From Bacteroidota bacterium (lineage in GTDB: Bacteria; Bacteroidota; Ignavibacteria; T3Sed10-11), in the NCBI GenBank assembly GCA_007128495.1, contig SKXH01000230.1, positions 1 through 5,511 on the forward strand: a DNA stretch of 5,511 bases, read 5' to 3'. Shown piece after piece: positions 1-5,285 of this stretch (position 1 is its first letter; each line of letters opens with the position of its first letter). The notes under the pieces were generated by a model. The model did not search any database. It saw only the letters and a list, made by a program, of their open reading frames with translations, and had not been told where the DNA came from. Made by a program: the position numbers and the translations under genes.

Positions 1-1
1 A

Positions 2-1240
2 AATCAGATAAAATTCGACGAGGAGCTCAGCAATGTGTTGAATCGCTATTGTTCTGATTCCCTTGTGCAGAGGATCAAATCGGACAGAGAAGAGATTGCA
101 CTCGTCGAAGAGAAGATGTATCAGAGTTCAGAAGGGCAGGGCGAGGGATCAAATGGACATGCAGATGCAGACCTCATTTTTGGATTTCATCTCGATTCTA
201 TCATCGCAAGATGTGAAGCAGAAGTATCCTATCCGGAATATCTTGAACTGCTTACCGATATAGGGTCGCTGTGCAAACGTTTCGGGAAATTTGAAAAAGC
301 AAAAGATATTTATTCGCGAGCGTTCCTTTCGCTTAATGGTGAAGCCCGTTATGCAAAACATATGGGTACAGCCCTGTTGAGAAGGGCTGAAATTTACATA
401 CGCCAGGCAGATTGGGAATCAGCACTCGATGATCTGGAACAATGCAGACAAATTTTTCACGAAGCCAATTTCGATGAGGGAATCGGCTACGTTGAAAACA
501 GTCTCGGCAATATGTATGCCGAACAGGGAGACTTGAAAAAAGCAATCGATCACTGGAATAATGCTCATGCCCGGTTTGAAAATGTAAACGATGAAATGAC
601 AGCGGCAGTTCTTATGAGCTTGGGAATCGCCTCGAATATCAGGGGCGAATGGAGTGAAGCACTCCGGTATTACCAGAGAGCCCTTCCGATATTTGAGCAG
701 ATTGGCTCCATGTCAAGACTGGCCGAACTTCATCATAATCTCGGCATGACATTTCTTTCAAAAGGAGATATCGAAACTGCTATCAATCAATTCAACGATA
801 GTCTCTCATACTCTAATCAACAATATTACCAATCGGTGATTGGATTATCCTATCTGGGTAAAGCATCGGCCTATGCCCGGAAAGGTGATTATAGTATTTC
901 AATGTCTTTTGTCCAGAAAGCACTTGATATTTTTCGAAACATAAATGATCATCTCAGTATTGCAGATGCATACAAGATAAAAGGTATAATCCATAGAGAG
1001 ATGGGTAATGTGGAGATAGCAAAGGTCTACCTTGAGACCAGCGTTCGCTTAAACGAACTTTACCTTTGTTCTCTCGGTCTTGCCGAAGCTCTTTACGAAG
1101 TCGGTTTATTATGTAAGGAACGTTCTGAAACGGAAGCAGCAAAAGAAGCATTTCAAAAATCTTTGCAAAATTTCCAGAAAATTGGAGCACAGCATAATGA
1201 ACAAGTCGTCAAAGAGGTTATGGTATCACTTGAGAACTAA
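2..1240 (+). CDS. TPR-repeat protein, probably 5'-truncated by the window edge
   Basis: The protein is an alpha-helical repeat scaffold, probably a cytoplasmic protein-interaction module. Numbering from the GTG at 35, about eight tetratricopeptide units run at a spacing of roughly 40 residues (near 69, 110, 150, 190, 230, 269, 309 and 349). Each has the TPR pattern of small residues and a closing A-(x)3-(Y/F) helix, for example 'GDLKKAIDHW' and 'GEWSEALRYYQRAL'. The 40-residue period is the longer type seen in MalT, Rap and LGN-like proteins. There is no signal peptide or membrane segment. A GTG at 35 has GAGGAG 9 bases upstream, but the frame is open back to base 2 and reads as a helix (FDEELSNVLNRYCSDSL) continuing into the visible protein. 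I therefore favour a gene that starts outside the window, with this as the C-terminal part of a larger regulator. The short N-terminal linker rich in G, S and E (residues 31-44) supports a domain boundary. The exact function is not recognisable. A terminator directly follows, so it is transcriptionally separate from the next genes. Confidence 0.85.
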   Translation, partial: NQIKFDEELSNVLNRYCSDSLVQRIKSDREEIALVEEKMYQSSEGQGEGSNGHADADLIFGFHLDSIIARCEAEVSYPEYLELLTDIGSLCKRFGKFEKAKDIYSRAFLSLNGEARYAKHMGTALLRRAEIYIRQADWESALDDLEQCRQIFHEANFDEGIGYVENSLGNMYAEQGDLKKAIDHWNNAHARFENVNDEMTAAVLMSLGIASNIRGEWSEALRYYQRALPIFEQIGSMSRLAELHHNLGMTFLSKGDIETAINQFNDSLSYSNQQYYQSVIGLSYLGKASAYARKGDYSISMSFVQKALDIFRNINDHLSIADAYKIKGIIHREMGNVEIAKVYLETSVRLNELYLCSLGLAEALYEVGLLCKERSETEAAKEAFQKSLQNFQKIGAQHNEQVVKEVMVSLEN

Positions 1241-1254
1241 AGTCTCAGGACTTT
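1239..1254 (+). other. Small hairpin overlapping the TPR gene stop codon
   Basis: AAAGTC and GACTTT form a perfect 6 bp stem around the loop TCAG, and the left arm includes the last two bases of the TAA stop. No T-tract follows. It could help protect the mRNA 3' end or be chance; the real terminator lies 34 bases further on. Confidence 0.3.
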
Positions 1255-1287
1255 CATATTATTCTCCTCCTGACTCAAACGATGGTA

Positions 1288-1330
1288 ACGGGAATCTCAG
1301 CTACAGGAGATTCCCGTATTATATATTTTT
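1288..1330 (+). terminator. Rho-independent terminator of the TPR gene
   Basis: ACGGGAATCTC (1288-1298) and GAGATTCCCGT (1307-1317) form a perfect 11 bp stem with an 8-base loop. An AT-rich tract ending in five T residues (1326-1330) follows. It sits 47 bases after the TPR stop codon and would end that transcript before the next operon. Confidence 0.85.
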
Positions 1331-1464
1331 CCCCTCCAGATAAAAATCTTGTTTGTAAAATTTACTAACCCGGTGTGGTAAAAATAACCGGAATAACGTA
1401 TTACACCCATACTAATCCCCTCCAATTGGCTCAATCTATTTCATATATACCGGTTTAATCAATT

Positions 1465-1480
1465 TGGCATTATGTTTGTC
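1465..1480 (+). promoter_or_regulatory. Candidate sigma-54 (-24/-12) promoter for the activator-kinase operon
   Basis: The element reads TGGCA (1465-1469) and TTTGT (1475-1479). The GG at 1466-1467 sits exactly 12 bases before the G at 1478, as in the sigma-54 consensus TGGCAC-N5-TTGC. The one important mismatch is T instead of C at the -12 position. A start of transcription near 1491 would follow, giving a leader of about 100-116 bases. A nearly identical pattern (GGCA-N5-TTTGT with the same spacing) occurs ahead of the lipoprotein, which strengthens both. If real, the activator may control its own transcription. Confidence 0.42.
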
Positions 1481-1509
1481 ATATTTGAGGTGTGATAATA
1501 CCTTTTCAC

Positions 1510-1559
1510 GGGTAAATGTGCCCGCACTACTCGATCATAATTGTGCGGGTATTTTACCT
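1510..1559 (+). other. Bipartite leader hairpin upstream of the activator
   Basis: The inner stem CCCGCAC (1521-1527) pairs perfectly with GTGCGGG (1543-1549) across a 15-base loop. The outer stem GGTAAA (1511-1516) pairs with TTTACC (1553-1558), extended by a G-T wobble (1510/1559). The two stems are separated by an unequal internal bulge. The inner stem is followed by TATTTT, so alone it resembles a short terminator. When the outer stem forms, the T-rich stretch becomes base-paired. This could be an attenuator, an mRNA-stabilising structure, or a backup terminator for upstream transcription. It covers the TTG at 1541 and argues against that codon as the gene start. Confidence 0.6.
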
Positions 1560-1588
1560 CATTCAGAAATAAATTATTCAGATCAAAT

Positions 1589-2989
1589 GTGAGGAGAGAA
1601 GATACCATTATTAACGGTTCATATAAAATAGGAGCGCTATCATCACCCGAAACGATGTCGGCACTCAATGAGATCCTATCATCACTCGATAGAATTCAGG
1701 TGGCCGAATTGTCACGTCCGCCCCGGCAGCACCATCCTCACATGATAATTTACGAACCATCGCATAACGGGGATGGAACACAGGACGAATTATTATCATT
1801 CATGCGGGAGATCAACGGTACTATTCCGGTTATAGCGGTTACAAAAAAACCTGATTACCGAAAAGGCATTGACCTATTGAGAGCCGGTATTAAAGATTAT
1901 ATTAATATTTCCGAGGATAAGGCAAAACTGTACCGTCAGATCGAATCACATTATAAATCCTGGCAGAGAGAACAAGAGAAAAAAGCATTTCAGGATTATA
2001 GTAAAAATATATACGATTTTAGCCAAATTATTGGAAGATCTCCGCAAATTAAACAGGTGCTGGAAGATCTCAAAAAAGTCATCGCCACAAAAAATGTTAC
2101 GGTTCTGATCAGAGGTGAAACCGGCACCGGCAAGGAGTTGGTTGCCAAAGCAATTCATTACAACAGCAGCAATAAAAATTATCCGTTTGTCGAGATCGCG
2201 TGTACGGCAATTCCAGACACTTTGCTTGAATCAGAACTCTTCGGGCATGAGAAGGGTGCATTTACTGATGCGAAAGATAAAAAAACCGGTCTTTTTGAGA
2301 TGGCCGATAACGGCACGATATTTCTTGATGAGATCGGGGATATTACTCCGTCTATTCAGGCAAAACTCCTCAAGGTTATTGAAGAGAAAAAATTTCGACG
2401 CTTAGGAAGCGTGCGGGATATTCCCGTCAATGCGCGGATCATATCGGCAACGGGCGCCGATCTGGAACACATGGTAGAAAACGGAAAATTCAGACGGGAC
2501 TTATATTACCGGCTCAATGTAATCCCGATCGAACTTCCTCCCCTCCGCCGGCGGAAAGAAGATGTACCGGTTCTTGCCGAATACTTTCTTCAGCAATTTA
2601 ATAAAGAATACAACAAAGAAGTCGAAGCATTTTCAAATGAAGCAATGGATTTTCTGCAGGAATATAACTGGCCCGGCAATGTACGCGAGTTGAAACATAG
2701 CATCGAACGAGCGGTTTTATTGGTTGTAAACGGAACTATTAAGACTTCGCATTTTTCAATTAAAATGAATTCAAACGAAACCGATTCACGTCAACCACAT
2801 CCCTCAAATAACAATCATATTAACTTTAATCTATCCGTTGAAAACGCTACCCTGGAAGATGTAGAAAACCAGCTTGTAAAAAACATATTACTGCACACCG
2901 ACGGCAATAAGACGAAAGCGGCACAGATTTTAAAAATATCGCGGCCGAGACTCGATAGAATACTAAAACGGAACCGTCAGAATTCATAA
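1589..2989 (+). CDS. Sigma-54-dependent transcriptional activator (NtrC family) with degenerate receiver domain
   Basis: This is an AAA+ enhancer-binding protein that uses ATP to open sigma-54 RNA polymerase promoters. Residues are numbered from the TTG at 1541. A receiver-like domain spans about 27-140: beta-1 'YKIGALSS', beta-3 'HMIIYEP', beta-4 'IPVIAVTKK', beta-5 'IKDYINI'. It lacks the paired acidic residues, the phospho-acceptor Asp and the Lys, so it is a pseudo-receiver. The AAA+ domain (about 162-395) has Walker A GETGTGKE (192-199), loop 1 as GAFTDA (239-244) instead of GAFTGA, Walker B 'IFLDEIGD' (260-267), sensor I 'SATGADL' with Gly where Asn or His is usual (305), arginine fingers R318/R324, and sensor II 'WPGNVREL' (377-384). 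A Fis-type helix-turn-helix ends the protein (about 438-476: '[21 protein letters not shown]'). The start is uncertain: TTG 1541 lies in a hairpin, GTG 1589 (used here) lacks a ribosome site, ATT 1607 has the best one, and ATG 1655 would remove beta-1. The stop codon abuts the kinase gene, so the two are co-translated. Confidence 0.93.
   Translation: MRREDTIINGSYKIGALSSPETMSALNEILSSLDRIQVAELSRPPRQHHPHMIIYEPSHNGDGTQDELLSFMREINGTIPVIAVTKKPDYRKGIDLLRAGIKDYINISEDKAKLYRQIESHYKSWQREQEKKAFQDYSKNIYDFSQIIGRSPQIKQVLEDLKKVIATKNVTVLIRGETGTGKELVAKAIHYNSSNKNYPFVEIACTAIPDTLLESELFGHEKGAFTDAKDKKTGLFEMADNGTIFLDEIGDITPSIQAKLLKVIEEKKFRRLGSVRDIPVNARIISATGADLEHMVENGKFRRDLYYRLNVIPIELPPLRRRKEDVPVLAEYFLQQFNKEYNKEVEAFSNEAMDFLQEYNWPGNVRELKHSIERAVLLVVNGTIKTSHFSIKMNSNETDSRQPHPSNNNHINFNLSVENATLEDVENQLVKNILLHTDGNKTKAAQILKISRPRLDRILKRNRQNS
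1591..1596 (+). promoter_or_regulatory. Shine-Dalgarno GAGGAG pointing to an ATT start at 1607
   Basis: GAGGAG is the only strong ribosome binding site near the beginning of the activator gene. The in-frame codon at suitable distance (10 bases) is ATT at 1607, followed by a second ATT. The GTG at 1589 overlaps this site and has no purine-rich sequence ahead of it. ATT starts are rare but known (infC). Confidence 0.45.
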
Positions 2990-4309
2990 ATGAAATTAAA
3001 TGAACTATTAAACAAAGACGTAACTTCCCCGTCTTCAGGTAATGAAAATTTCAGCGGCAGGAACCGGACACGGGACCTTGAATTGATCTTGAGTGTGGTC
3101 AACACTATCAATAAGTCTCTTATTCTCGAAGAAGTATTAGAGATGGTATTGGATAATGCCATCAAAGTAACAAAAGCTGAAAGGGGCTTTCTCATTCTTC
3201 AAAATGAAAATAATAAACTGCAATGTACGCTTGCACGCGCCGCACGGGGAAAACCGCTCCCTGAAGATGCATATCAAATCAGCGATACAATCGTCCACGA
3301 TGTGTTTACCACTTCAGAATCAATTTGTGTTGAAAACGCTCAGACCAATGACCGGTTCGAACAACGGCAAAGTATTATGTCGCTCCAACTGAAAACGATC
3401 CTTTGTTCACCGCTGGTTGTACGTAACGAAAAGATCGGCGTTATCTATGTAGACAGCCGTTCAATTCAACCGGTCAACCGGGATGAGATAGTGGATTTTT
3501 TTGAGATCCTCACAGGACAGGCAGCTATTGCAATAAAAAATGCAAAAATGTATAAAACTTTACACAAAGCGTTCCAGGATGTCCAGGTTGCAAGCGAACA
3601 ACTCATCAAATCCGAGCGGATGGTTTCGAAAGGTGAGATGGCTGCCGAGATCAGCCACGAGTTAAATAACCTCGTCAACGTAGTATTCTTCCAATTAGAT
3701 CTACTCGAAAATTCAATGTCGATTAATCCCCTTTTACAATCCTCACCCGAACGACAAAAGCTGAAAAATTCAATGGATTATGTTCAACGGATCGGTGACT
3801 TCGCCAGGGGTTTGCTTGAATCTTCGCCACTGAAGGTAGAGAAAATCCCCGGCAGCATCAACGAGCATATCAAGCATGTTGTCAAGTTTATCAAAACATT
3901 GAACCGATACCGGAAAGCCAGGATTAAGATTTCTCTGGATGAAAATATCCCGGAATTTCCATTCGACGAAAAACAAATGCAGCAAGTGCTGCTCAACTTA
4001 TTGAACAATTCGGTAGAAGCATACGAAGAGGCGACAATAAAGATCGAAACAAAGTATTATCCATCAAAAGAGCTGGTGCAGATCGTTCTCAGCGATAACG
4101 GGCCCGGCATAGAACAAGAAGTGTTGAAGAAATTACTCAAAAGCAAGATCACAACAAAACCCGACGGCCACGGCTACGGCCTGCCGATCTGCCGGAAGAT
4201 AATCGAGAATCACGGCGGGACTATGAGCGTAAAATCGGCAGTCAATAAAGGAGCCACCTTCTTTTTTACCCTTACTACTACTACAAAAGGCCAAATCTCA
4301 CACGATTAG
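2990..4309 (+). CDS. GAF-domain sensor histidine kinase, soluble
   Basis: The protein is a 439-residue cytoplasmic kinase predicted to sense a signal through its GAF domain and autophosphorylate on His. A variable N-terminal segment (7-28) precedes a conserved helix and GAF domain (about 29-185, with 'TKAERGFLIL' and 'CSPLVVRNEKIGVIYVDS'). A helical linker (186-215) leads to the dimerisation domain with H-box 'EISHELNNLV' (H223). The ATP-binding domain has the N-box 'LLNLLNNSVEAY' (334-345), G1 'SDNGPGI' (D369), an F-box-like 'SKITTKPDG', and G2 'GHGYGLPI' (393-400), followed by 'ENHGG'. All catalytic motifs appear intact. The H-box lacks the Pro usual in the HExxNP type. There is no transmembrane segment or signal peptide. 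The ATG follows the activator's TAA with zero spacing, no Shine-Dalgarno lies ahead of it, and translation is probably coupled. The activator is the natural partner by position, but its receiver lacks the phospho-acceptor Asp, so the phosphotransfer target is unknown. A paralogue begins at 5286. Confidence 0.95.
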   Translation: MKLNELLNKDVTSPSSGNENFSGRNRTRDLELILSVVNTINKSLILEEVLEMVLDNAIKVTKAERGFLILQNENNKLQCTLARAARGKPLPEDAYQISDTIVHDVFTTSESICVENAQTNDRFEQRQSIMSLQLKTILCSPLVVRNEKIGVIYVDSRSIQPVNRDEIVDFFEILTGQAAIAIKNAKMYKTLHKAFQDVQVASEQLIKSERMVSKGEMAAEISHELNNLVNVVFFQLDLLENSMSINPLLQSSPERQKLKNSMDYVQRIGDFARGLLESSPLKVEKIPGSINEHIKHVVKFIKTLNRYRKARIKISLDENIPEFPFDEKQMQQVLLNLLNNSVEAYEEATIKIETKYYPSKELVQIVLSDNGPGIEQEVLKKLLKSKITTKPDGHGYGLPICRKIIENHGGTMSVKSAVNKGATFFFTLTTTTKGQISHD

Positions 4310-4376
4310 GATTTAATTCGTTGTAAATATAACAAAAACTGAATTTTTAGCACCACCAAAAGACCCCTTTTGCGAT

Positions 4377-4444
4377 TGTAATATCTACAAATTACAGGGA
4401 AAAATGACCGGATGTAATTAATACCTCATACACGATTCTGTAAT
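4377..4444. repeat. Clustered TGTAAT boxes, candidate regulator binding sites
   Basis: TGTAAT occurs at 4377-4382, inverted at 4391-4396, and again at 4413-4418 and 4439-4444, with a further copy at 4557-4562. Two copies extend to a shared 9-mer: CTGTAATTT on the + strand at 4438-4446 and on the - strand at 4389-4397. The first pair forms an inverted repeat with an 8-base spacer. The cluster lies about 180-240 bases upstream of the likely transcription start near 4620, a normal range for enhancer sites of sigma-54 activators. The region is AT-rich, so chance contributes. Confidence 0.35.
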
Positions 4445-4456
4445 TTTCACGTACCA

Positions 4457-4499
4457 ATATTTTTCAACAAACCTGTTCTGTCAGGGATGCTAAAAATAT
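4457..4499. repeat. Nested symmetric inverted repeat
   Basis: The outer arms ATATTTTT (4457-4464) and AAAAATAT (4492-4499) and the inner arms CCTG (4472-4475) and CAGG (4482-4485) share nearly the same centre (about 4478). The spacers between arms are 7 and 6 bases. It could be an operator for a dimeric DNA-binding protein, such as the Fis-type activator encoded upstream, or an RNA hairpin if transcribed. No T-tract follows, so it is not a standard terminator. Confidence 0.4.
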
Positions 4500-4506
4500 C
4501 GACAAA

Positions 4507-4522
4507 TGGCCAGTATTAGGCA
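4507..4522 (+). promoter_or_regulatory. Weak sigma-54-like promoter element (distal)
   Basis: TGGC (4507-4510) and GGCA (4519-4522) place the invariant GG and GC exactly 12 bases apart. The intervening bases match poorly (AG rather than TT before GC). Transcription would start near 4533, leaving a leader of about 133 bases. It is less well placed than the proximal element at 4594. Confidence 0.25.
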
Positions 4523-4593
4523 ATTTTTTACAACCACTCTTGCTATGAAAATTCTATGTAATGTGTGGTGAATTTCCGCATTCAAAAAAGAAT

Positions 4594-4609
4594 CGGCACG
4601 GATTTTGTG
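4594..4609 (+). promoter_or_regulatory. Candidate sigma-54 promoter for the lipoprotein and second kinase
   Basis: CGGCACGG-ATT-TTGTG matches the extended sigma-54 consensus YTGGCACGRNNNTTGCW over GGCACG and TTG, with correct 12-base spacing (GG at 4595-4596, G at 4607). Mismatches are C for the first T and T for C at -12. The predicted start is near 4620, giving a leader of about 46 bases. The same variant -12 (TTTGT) is seen in the element at 1465. It overlaps the palindrome at 4606-4621. Confidence 0.42.
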
Positions 4610-4621
4610 AGATATATCACC
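4606..4621. promoter_or_regulatory. CRP/FNR-family-like palindrome
   Basis: TGTGA-GATATA-TCACC matches the CRP-type consensus TGTGA-N6-TCACA at nine of ten informative bases. It overlaps the -12 region and predicted start of the sigma-54 candidate. Binding there would most naturally repress that promoter, or it may be the true control element instead of it. Confidence 0.35.
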
Positions 4622-4653
4622 AGCAATAATTAACCATACAATCATCCACAAAA

Positions 4654-4660
4654 AAGGAGT
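4654..4660 (+). promoter_or_regulatory. Strong ribosome binding site of the lipoprotein gene
   Basis: AAGGAGT lies with its last G six bases before the ATG at 4666. This is the best ribosome site for an AUG start in the window, fits an abundantly made envelope protein and fixes the start codon. Confidence 0.8.
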
Positions 4661-4665
4661 GAATT

Positions 4666-5262
4666 ATGTTGAAACAATATCTATCGCTTACCGTCTTTCT
4701 CGGAATACTTGTACTCTTGGTCGGCTGTGACAATTTCGAGAACCCGGTCACCGGACCTGAATTGACCGCTATCGAAGAGAGCCAGACTCAAGAATTGAAC
4801 TTTGTAGGTTTACCGCAAGGAGACGGATTATTTAAAAGTACAGTAACTTCAGCGACAATAACACCGCAAACAGGAGGAACACTTGACCTGAACTACTCCT
4901 CCGGACAAGGTAAAGAGAGAGTCCAGGTACGGGCAACTCTACAATTTACTCCCGGATCGGTGAGTGAGGATGTTGATGTGTCTATGGAGTTGTTGACTGA
5001 TTCAGGGGTATTGATGTTCGATTTCAATGAATCCGGTACAGAATTCCTGAAGCCGGGCAAATTTTCAGTCGATGCACGCGGTCTTGACCTGGCAGAAGCC
5101 GATGGAAAAAGTGAAGTGAAGTTAGTTTATTTTGCGGATAATGGATGGGAAGAAGAGGAAGAAATTGAGCCGTTGATGATTCGTTACAATGATAAAAATG
5201 ATCAACTACAGTGTGTTAATGCACCTATCCGTCACTTCTCTCGATATGCATTTGCATTTTAA
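4666..5262 (+). CDS. Predicted lipoprotein with ZU5-like beta domain
   Basis: This is a 198-residue envelope lipoprotein of unknown role. A basic N-terminus (MLKQ), a hydrophobic core (5-20) and the lipobox L-V-G-C (18-21) predict cleavage and lipidation at Cys21. The mature part starts with a flexible acidic linker (22-58). A beta-rich domain follows (about 60-140) with the pattern 'TSATITPQTGGTLDL', 'ATLQFTPGSVSEDVDVS', 'GTEFLKPGKFSVD'. This resembles the ZU5-like folds common in secreted proteins of FCB-group bacteria, in which a G-G-T strand is followed by a 'P-x-G-(A/S)-(V/L)' turn and a 'F-x-K-P' strand. The second half (150-198) has a run of five Glu (162-166) and ends with 'HFSRYAFAF', a tail I associate with such domains. 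The family assignment rests on pattern memory only. The gene has its own regulatory region, and the second kinase starts 23 bases downstream, so the two likely share a transcript. It could be a sensed or sensing surface component, but nothing shows this directly. Confidence 0.85.
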   Translation: MLKQYLSLTVFLGILVLLVGCDNFENPVTGPELTAIEESQTQELNFVGLPQGDGLFKSTVTSATITPQTGGTLDLNYSSGQGKERVQVRATLQFTPGSVSEDVDVSMELLTDSGVLMFDFNESGTEFLKPGKFSVDARGLDLAEADGKSEVKLVYFADNGWEEEEEIEPLMIRYNDKNDQLQCVNAPIRHFSRYAFAF

Positions 5263-5285
5263 ATGATTAAAAACGACGGGATACA

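Larger units (their letters stand above)
1241..1588. other. Intergenic region between the TPR gene and the sigma-54 activator
   Basis: No convincing coding sequence is present. The left third carries the terminator of the TPR gene (1288-1330). The middle is AT-rich and contains several small palindromic elements: GTAAAATTTAC (1355-1365), AACCGG (1386-1391) with its inverse CCGGTT (1450-1455), and CCAATTGG (1422-1429). These could be binding sites for a regulator but are individually weak. The right part holds a sigma-54-like promoter element (1465-1480) and a long leader hairpin (1510-1559). The layout reads as terminator, promoter, then structured 5' leader for the activator-kinase operon. 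Confidence 0.6.
4310..4665. other. Regulatory intergenic region ahead of the lipoprotein
   Basis: These 356 AT-rich bases contain no credible gene. From left to right they hold a weak hairpin CAAAAG/CTTTTG (4357-4372) without a T-tract, a cluster of TGTAAT boxes (4377-4444, one more at 4557), a nested inverted repeat (4457-4499), two sigma-54-like elements (4507-4522 and 4594-4609), a CRP/FNR-like palindrome (4606-4621) and the lipoprotein ribosome site. No good terminator for the upstream kinase is visible, so read-through into the lipoprotein gene is possible. Confidence 0.65.

Noticed and set aside
1080..1343. Open frame on the + strand overlapping the end of the TPR gene
   Set aside because: It is out of frame with a well-supported TPR gene and runs through the terminator hairpin; the composition is very rich in Lys and Ser and has no recognisable pattern.
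1541..1588. TTG at 1541 as the start of the activator
   Set aside because: No Shine-Dalgarno precedes it, it lies in the loop and right arm of a perfect hairpin, and the 16 extra residues before 1589 resemble no domain.
2115..2405. Alternative + strand frame inside the AAA+ domain
   Set aside because: It overlaps Walker A through sensor I of the activator in another frame and is Arg/Lys rich without motifs.
3770..4008. Two overlapping antisense open frames within the kinase
   Set aside because: They lie opposite conserved kinase sequence and have no ribosome site or family resemblance; they are shadows of the sense codon pattern.
4357..4372. CAAAAG/CTTTTG hairpin as terminator of the first kinase
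   Set aside because: The stem is only 6 bp and AT-rich, with no T-tract after it; it is too weak to call a terminator.
4566..4580. TGGTGAATTTCCGC as a third sigma-54 element
   Set aside because: GG and GC are 11 rather than 12 bases apart, and sigma-54 promoters tolerate little spacing change.
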